The notes under the pieces: generated by a model
Database searches by the model: none
What the model saw: only the letters and a program-made list of their open reading frames with translations
What the model was told of the DNA's origin: nothing
Program-made: the position numbers and the translations under genes
DNA from: Rikenellaceae bacterium
Lineage (GTDB): Bacteria; Bacteroidota; Bacteroidia; Bacteroidales; UBA932
Assembly (NCBI GenBank): GCA_900771005.1
Contig: CAAGMI010000178.1
Location: 1-24,114, forward strand
Direction of reading: 5' to 3'
Length of the DNA stretch: 24,114 nt
Shown here: one piece after another, positions 21,014-24,114 of the stretch
How positions within the stretch are numbered: the stretch's first letter is position 1
Layout: each line of letters starts with the position of its first letter

Positions 21014-22804
21014 ATGTTTCTCTCTTTATCTTTAATTGTGGCGGGTCTGCTTGCAGCAGATGCGTCTGATACCCTGCAGACTGCAGTTGTGGTTGCAGAC
21101 AAGGGTATGGTCGTATCCAAATCGGATACAATTCTCATTTCAAACCAGATTGATGTCACCGAAGCCTTGAGCAGGATTCCGACCCTCATTGTCAGTGACA
21201 TGGGCGGTGCGGCAGGGCTTAAATCGGTGAATCTTAGGGGTCTGGGAAGTGCGCATACGGCAATCTATGTTGACGGAGTCCGCGTGAACAACGTTCAGAG
21301 CGGGCAGACGGATCTGGGGATGCTGGACATAAGCAGTTGCTCCGGAATTGTGGTGGATTATGCGCAGAACAGTCTGTCATTCAACACTTCGAAGCCGAAA
21401 TTCAGCTCTGGGAGATTCGCCGGAAGCGTGAAGTTCCGCGGGGGCTCGTTCGGTACGTACGAGCCTGCGGCAAGGTTGGATTTCAAATTGTCCGATAGGG
21501 TGTCATTGTCTGCAATATCTTCAGGAACACTAAGCAAGGGTGATTTCCGGTACGGGGATAATTCCAGGCGTGAAAACAATGATGTCGGCCAGATCAGGGC
21601 AGGCGTGGATGTATGGGGACTGATGGACAGAGGTTCGTGGCATGCGAAAGCTTATTTCAACGGGTCTGACAGAGGTACCCCCGGCTCAACAGACTGGCCT
21701 TCTACAGACAGGCAGAAAGACAGGAATGTCTTTGTGCAGGGCGTGGTGCAGAACAGGTTCACGTCACGATATACCCTGAATGCAAGCGCCAAGGCCTCAT
21801 ATGACGACCTGTCTTATTTCAGTGAATGGGGAGACAGCCGGTACCAGGTGTCCGGATTTCAGTTGAATACCTCCCATATGGTCCGTGTTGCGTCATGGGC
21901 GGAAATCTCCGTGGCGGCGGATGTTCAACGTGACATACTGAAGGCTACGGATTATGATGCAGGAAGGACAACTCTGGTGTCTGCGGTCTCGTCGGCGTTC
22001 CGCCTGCCTAAGTTCAATGCTGATGTCGCCATCGAATATTCAGGTACGTTCGACAACGGCTCAAAAGGGATCAATACATTCTCGCCCTCAGTGGATCTCC
22101 GTTATGCCATAACTGAAGGTCTGGATATAACGGCATTCGGGAGGCGCGCTTACAGGGTTCCTACATTCAACGAATTGTATTACCCGGGATTTGGCAATCC
22201 TGATCTCAGAAGTGAGGATGCGTGGCTCACGTCGATAGGGATGCAGTGGAGAAGGCATATTTCGAATTGGAGCCTGAACGCAGAGGCGGACTTCAACTAC
22301 GACTCTGTCAATGACAAGATCATATCGGCCCCGTCGGTGGAGGATCCCAGCCTTTGGTTCCCATACAATATCGGGAAGGTCTTGATGTATGGCGCTGACC
22401 TCAGGGCCGGAACTGCTTTCAAAAAAGGATATTGGACCGGTTCCCTTTCAGCCGCATATGCCTGGCAGGAAACGAAGGACAAGACTCCGGACAGTGCATC
22501 CTACGACCAGCAGATTCCATATGTGCCCAGACATTCCCTGACGGTTGCTCTGGATGGCTCGTTCAAGGGGTTGAGCCTTGACCTTTTGTGGAATCTCAAA
22601 TGCGGGAGGAGGGACGGTTACGGCGAAATGCCGGACTACAACACCTTCGATATCACTGTGGGGAAAGACTTCCCGTTCCGGGGCGGACGTTCCCTCGGAC
22701 TCAAGTTCCTTGCCCGCAACATTACAGACACCCGTTATGAACTGTCTTCGGGATATCCTATGCCGGGACGTTCCTTCTACGGAAGTATCGAATTTAATTT
22801 CTGA
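21014..22804 (+). CDS. btuB: TonB-dependent outer-membrane receptor, probably for cobalamin
   Basis: The 596-residue product starts with a short signal peptide (hydrophobic LSLSLIVAGLLAADAS, lacking the usual basic residues), a TonB-box-like stretch near DTLQTAVVVAD, and a plug domain (VTEALSRIPTLIVSDMG, VNLRGLGSAHTAIYVDGVRVNN, VDYAQNSLSFN). The rest is a beta-barrel with alternating strands, an end-region FNELYYPGFGNPDLRSEDAW motif typical of the family, and the terminal YGSIEFNF ending in Phe for barrel assembly. A stop codon in frame just upstream fixes the start. B12 as ligand is inferred from the riboswitch directly before it and the BtuC-like gene two bases after it. Confidence 0.92.
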   Translation: MFLSLSLIVAGLLAADASDTLQTAVVVADKGMVVSKSDTILISNQIDVTEALSRIPTLIVSDMGGAAGLKSVNLRGLGSAHTAIYVDGVRVNNVQSGQTDLGMLDISSCSGIVVDYAQNSLSFNTSKPKFSSGRFAGSVKFRGGSFGTYEPAARLDFKLSDRVSLSAISSGTLSKGDFRYGDNSRRENNDVGQIRAGVDVWGLMDRGSWHAKAYFNGSDRGTPGSTDWPSTDRQKDRNVFVQGVVQNRFTSRYTLNASAKASYDDLSYFSEWGDSRYQVSGFQLNTSHMVRVASWAEISVAADVQRDILKATDYDAGRTTLVSAVSSAFRLPKFNADVAIEYSGTFDNGSKGINTFSPSVDLRYAITEGLDITAFGRRAYRVPTFNELYYPGFGNPDLRSEDAWLTSIGMQWRRHISNWSLNAEADFNYDSVNDKIISAPSVEDPSLWFPYNIGKVLMYGADLRAGTAFKKGYWTGSLSAAYAWQETKDKTPDSASYDQQIPYVPRHSLTVALDGSFKGLSLDLLWNLKCGRRDGYGEMPDYNTFDITVGKDFPFRGGRSLGLKFLARNITDTRYELSSGYPMPGRSFYGSIEFNF

Positions 22805-22806
22805 TT

Positions 22807-23598
22807 ATGCTCAATATACTTTATGTAATCCTTTGTGGTATCGCACTTCCTGTTGGAGGTGTGCAGATGCAGTATCTATGGCGGAACCAGCTCGGGGATA
22901 TCTACTCCCTCGGGCTGGGCAGCGCCGCCTGTCTTGGAGCCGCAACGGCAACAATGACCGGGTGGTGCTCGCTCACTGTGGGTGCCTTTGTATGTCAGGC
23001 GGTATGCGCACTGATCGTTTCCCTGGTTGCCATCAGGCTGAACACTTCCCGTCTCATTACTTTCGGAATACTGTTCGGGACGTTCATCGGCTCGCTCGGT
23101 ACGATAGTGGTCACCAACGCGCCTACAGGCGATCTGTTGAAGCAATATTACCTATGGGGTGCCGCCAACTTCAAATTGCAGGGAGTCACCACTCTGGACA
23201 TCGTAATCAGTTTGATCCTGTTTGCTTCCGGCATCATCACTGCGATTCTTTGCTCCAAAAAGCTTACAAGTCATTTCAAGGGGGAAATTGAACTGTCCAA
23301 TGTGGCAAAGGCCGGAATACTGTTCATGATAAGTGTGCTGGTTACCAGCGTGGTCAGCATCTGCGGAACCATAGGTTTCGTGAGCCTGGGAGTGCCGAAT
23401 CTTGTGCGCGCATTGGTCAAGCCCGGAGACATCCGCAAACAATATGCCCTGTCCGCATTGCTTGGAACAGCTTTGCTGTCCGTAACCTATGTAGTGGTGG
23501 AATACTGCAACTTCGGCATATACCTTCCTGTAAGCGCGACGATGGCGCTTATTGCATTACCGTTGACTTTCTTCCTCTTCTCAAAGGAAAAGAACTAG
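22807..23598 (+). CDS. btuC: Short FecCD/BtuC-type permease
   Basis: The 263-residue product is a membrane protein of the iron-siderophore/B12 ABC permease family. MLNILYVILCGIALPVGGVQMQYLWRNQLGDIYSLGLGSAACLGA aligns with the segment after the first helix of usual permeases (SGxxxQxxxRNPLADPxxLGxSSGA), the middle has LKQYYLWGAANF, and the C-terminal GTIGFVSLGVPNLVRALV and NFGIYLPVSATMALIALPLTFFLF are recognisable, with Asn replacing the usual His of VPHxxR. Usual length is about 330; here helix 1 and the RLPR motif are missing. It is coupled to btuB by a two-base gap. No ATPase or binding protein gene follows, since the next gene is convergent. Confidence 0.8.
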   Translation: MLNILYVILCGIALPVGGVQMQYLWRNQLGDIYSLGLGSAACLGAATATMTGWCSLTVGAFVCQAVCALIVSLVAIRLNTSRLITFGILFGTFIGSLGTIVVTNAPTGDLLKQYYLWGAANFKLQGVTTLDIVISLILFASGIITAILCSKKLTSHFKGEIELSNVAKAGILFMISVLVTSVVSICGTIGFVSLGVPNLVRALVKPGDIRKQYALSALLGTALLSVTYVVVEYCNFGIYLPVSATMALIALPLTFFLFSKEKN

Positions 23599-24114
23599 CG
23601 GTACACTATGTAGAATCCTGTTTCGTACTGTCCGCCGCGGAAACCCATATCTCCGGCGAACGGTCTGACATGTGCCGCCGAAACTGATGCTCCTATGCGG
23701 TAGCTGCCGTTCTTGACCGTGATGGTCTCGCTGCCTTCCGGACTGACTGTGATGACTTTGCTTTCAGCCCCGCTGAACATCACGGTGAGAGGATAGGAAG
23801 TATGGTTGTCGATGGTGATGGAACTTGTAGGGGAGTCATCATCGGCATAGACGCGGTTTATTCCGGGAAGATTGTTGTGTTTGCCGGAGAATATGTCATT
23901 GACCCTGAGGTCAATCATCCTTTTTGTCGCTTCCGCCGCATGTGCTCCGTAAGGGTATCTTACCGCATACTTCTGGTATGATTCATAGGTGTTTGTTTCG
24001 CAGGCCCGCACCCAGGCTGTCCCTTCGCTTCCCCAGTCACGCTCTTCCATCGCTCTGGACAGGTCTTCAACTCCCTCGTCGTTGTATGACTTGTAGTCCA
24101 TCTGCACGGAGTTC
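23595..24114 (-). CDS. Conserved hypothetical protein, 5' end outside the window
   Basis: The frame is open to the right window edge, so the gene is partial; at least 172 C-terminal residues are visible. GTG at 24107 and ATG at 24101 are internal, not clear starts. The first part is helical with a repeat-like pattern (ERDWGSEGTAWVRACE, then SYQKYAVRYPYGAHAAEATKRMID), similar to tetratricopeptide-type units of Bacteroidota proteins. The second half looks like a small beta-sandwich (SSITIDNHTSYPLTVMFSGAESKVITVSPEGSETITVKNGSYRIGASVSA). I do not recognise a function. Its stop overlaps the btuC stop in the shared tetramer CTAG, so there is no room for a terminator between the two convergent genes. 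Confidence 0.7.
   Translation of the reverse strand, partial: NSVQMDYKSYNDEGVEDLSRAMEERDWGSEGTAWVRACETNTYESYQKYAVRYPYGAHAAEATKRMIDLRVNDIFSGKHNNLPGINRVYADDDSPTSSITIDNHTSYPLTVMFSGAESKVITVSPEGSETITVKNGSYRIGASVSAAHVRPFAGDMGFRGGQYETGFYIVYR

Noticed and set aside
1..24114. CRISPR array, rRNA or complete tRNA genes
   Set aside because: No regularly spaced repeats with spacers and no conserved rRNA or tRNA sequence were found on either strand.

Overview
The window looks like a chromosomal segment of an anaerobic member of the order Bacteroidales. Promoters repeatedly carry the Bacteroidota -7 box TAnnTTTG, good Shine-Dalgarno sites are rare, and the proteins are of Bacteroidota types: TonB-dependent receptor, three-part Na+-pumping decarboxylase with a separate carrier protein, and an arm-domain tyrosine recombinase. 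I cannot name a genus from the sequence alone.

Region 1 (1 to about 5.8 kb) is the right-hand part of an integrated mobile element, entirely on the minus strand. In transcription order it has a tyrosine recombinase (5595-4246), a toxin-antitoxin-like pair of XRE/ImmA-IrrE regulator-protease (4130-3078) and PIN-domain protein (3071-2547), then an overlapping set: DUF4417 protein (2342-1566), a very acidic small protein (1579-1196), a basic protein of unknown family (1221-748), and a YhcG/DUF1016 protein cut to its N-terminal domain (712-47). The left end of the element is outside the window.

Region 2 (5.8-7.57 kb) holds one lipoprotein alpha/beta hydrolase gene, lying between two identical 39-bp terminator hairpins.

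Region 3 (7.57-18.6 kb) is a ten-gene minus-strand operon that can carry out the whole succinate-to-propionate branch: methylmalonyl-CoA decarboxylase alpha (mmdA), gamma subunit, biotin carrier, membrane beta subunit, methylmalonyl-CoA epimerase, cob(I)alamin adenosyltransferase, MeaB G-protein chaperone, both methylmalonyl-CoA mutase subunits, and a CoA-transferase. The two ends of the cycle meet: the CoA-transferase can move CoA from propionyl-CoA to succinate, mutase and epimerase make (S)-methylmalonyl-CoA, and the decarboxylase converts it to propionyl-CoA and CO2 while pumping Na+.

Region 4 (18.7-24.1 kb) supports the same pathway. birA (minus) would attach biotin to the carrier protein. 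Divergent from it is a LysR regulator overlapping a gamma-class carbonic anhydrase. Then a cobalamin riboswitch precedes a BtuB-like receptor and an unusually short BtuC-like permease, which would supply the B12 needed by the mutase. A partial conserved hypothetical gene enters from the right end and overlaps btuC stop to stop.

The strongest biological story is this clustering of propionate formation with its two cofactor-supply systems and a plausible local regulator. The least characterised material is the acidic/basic/DUF4417 gene set in the mobile element.
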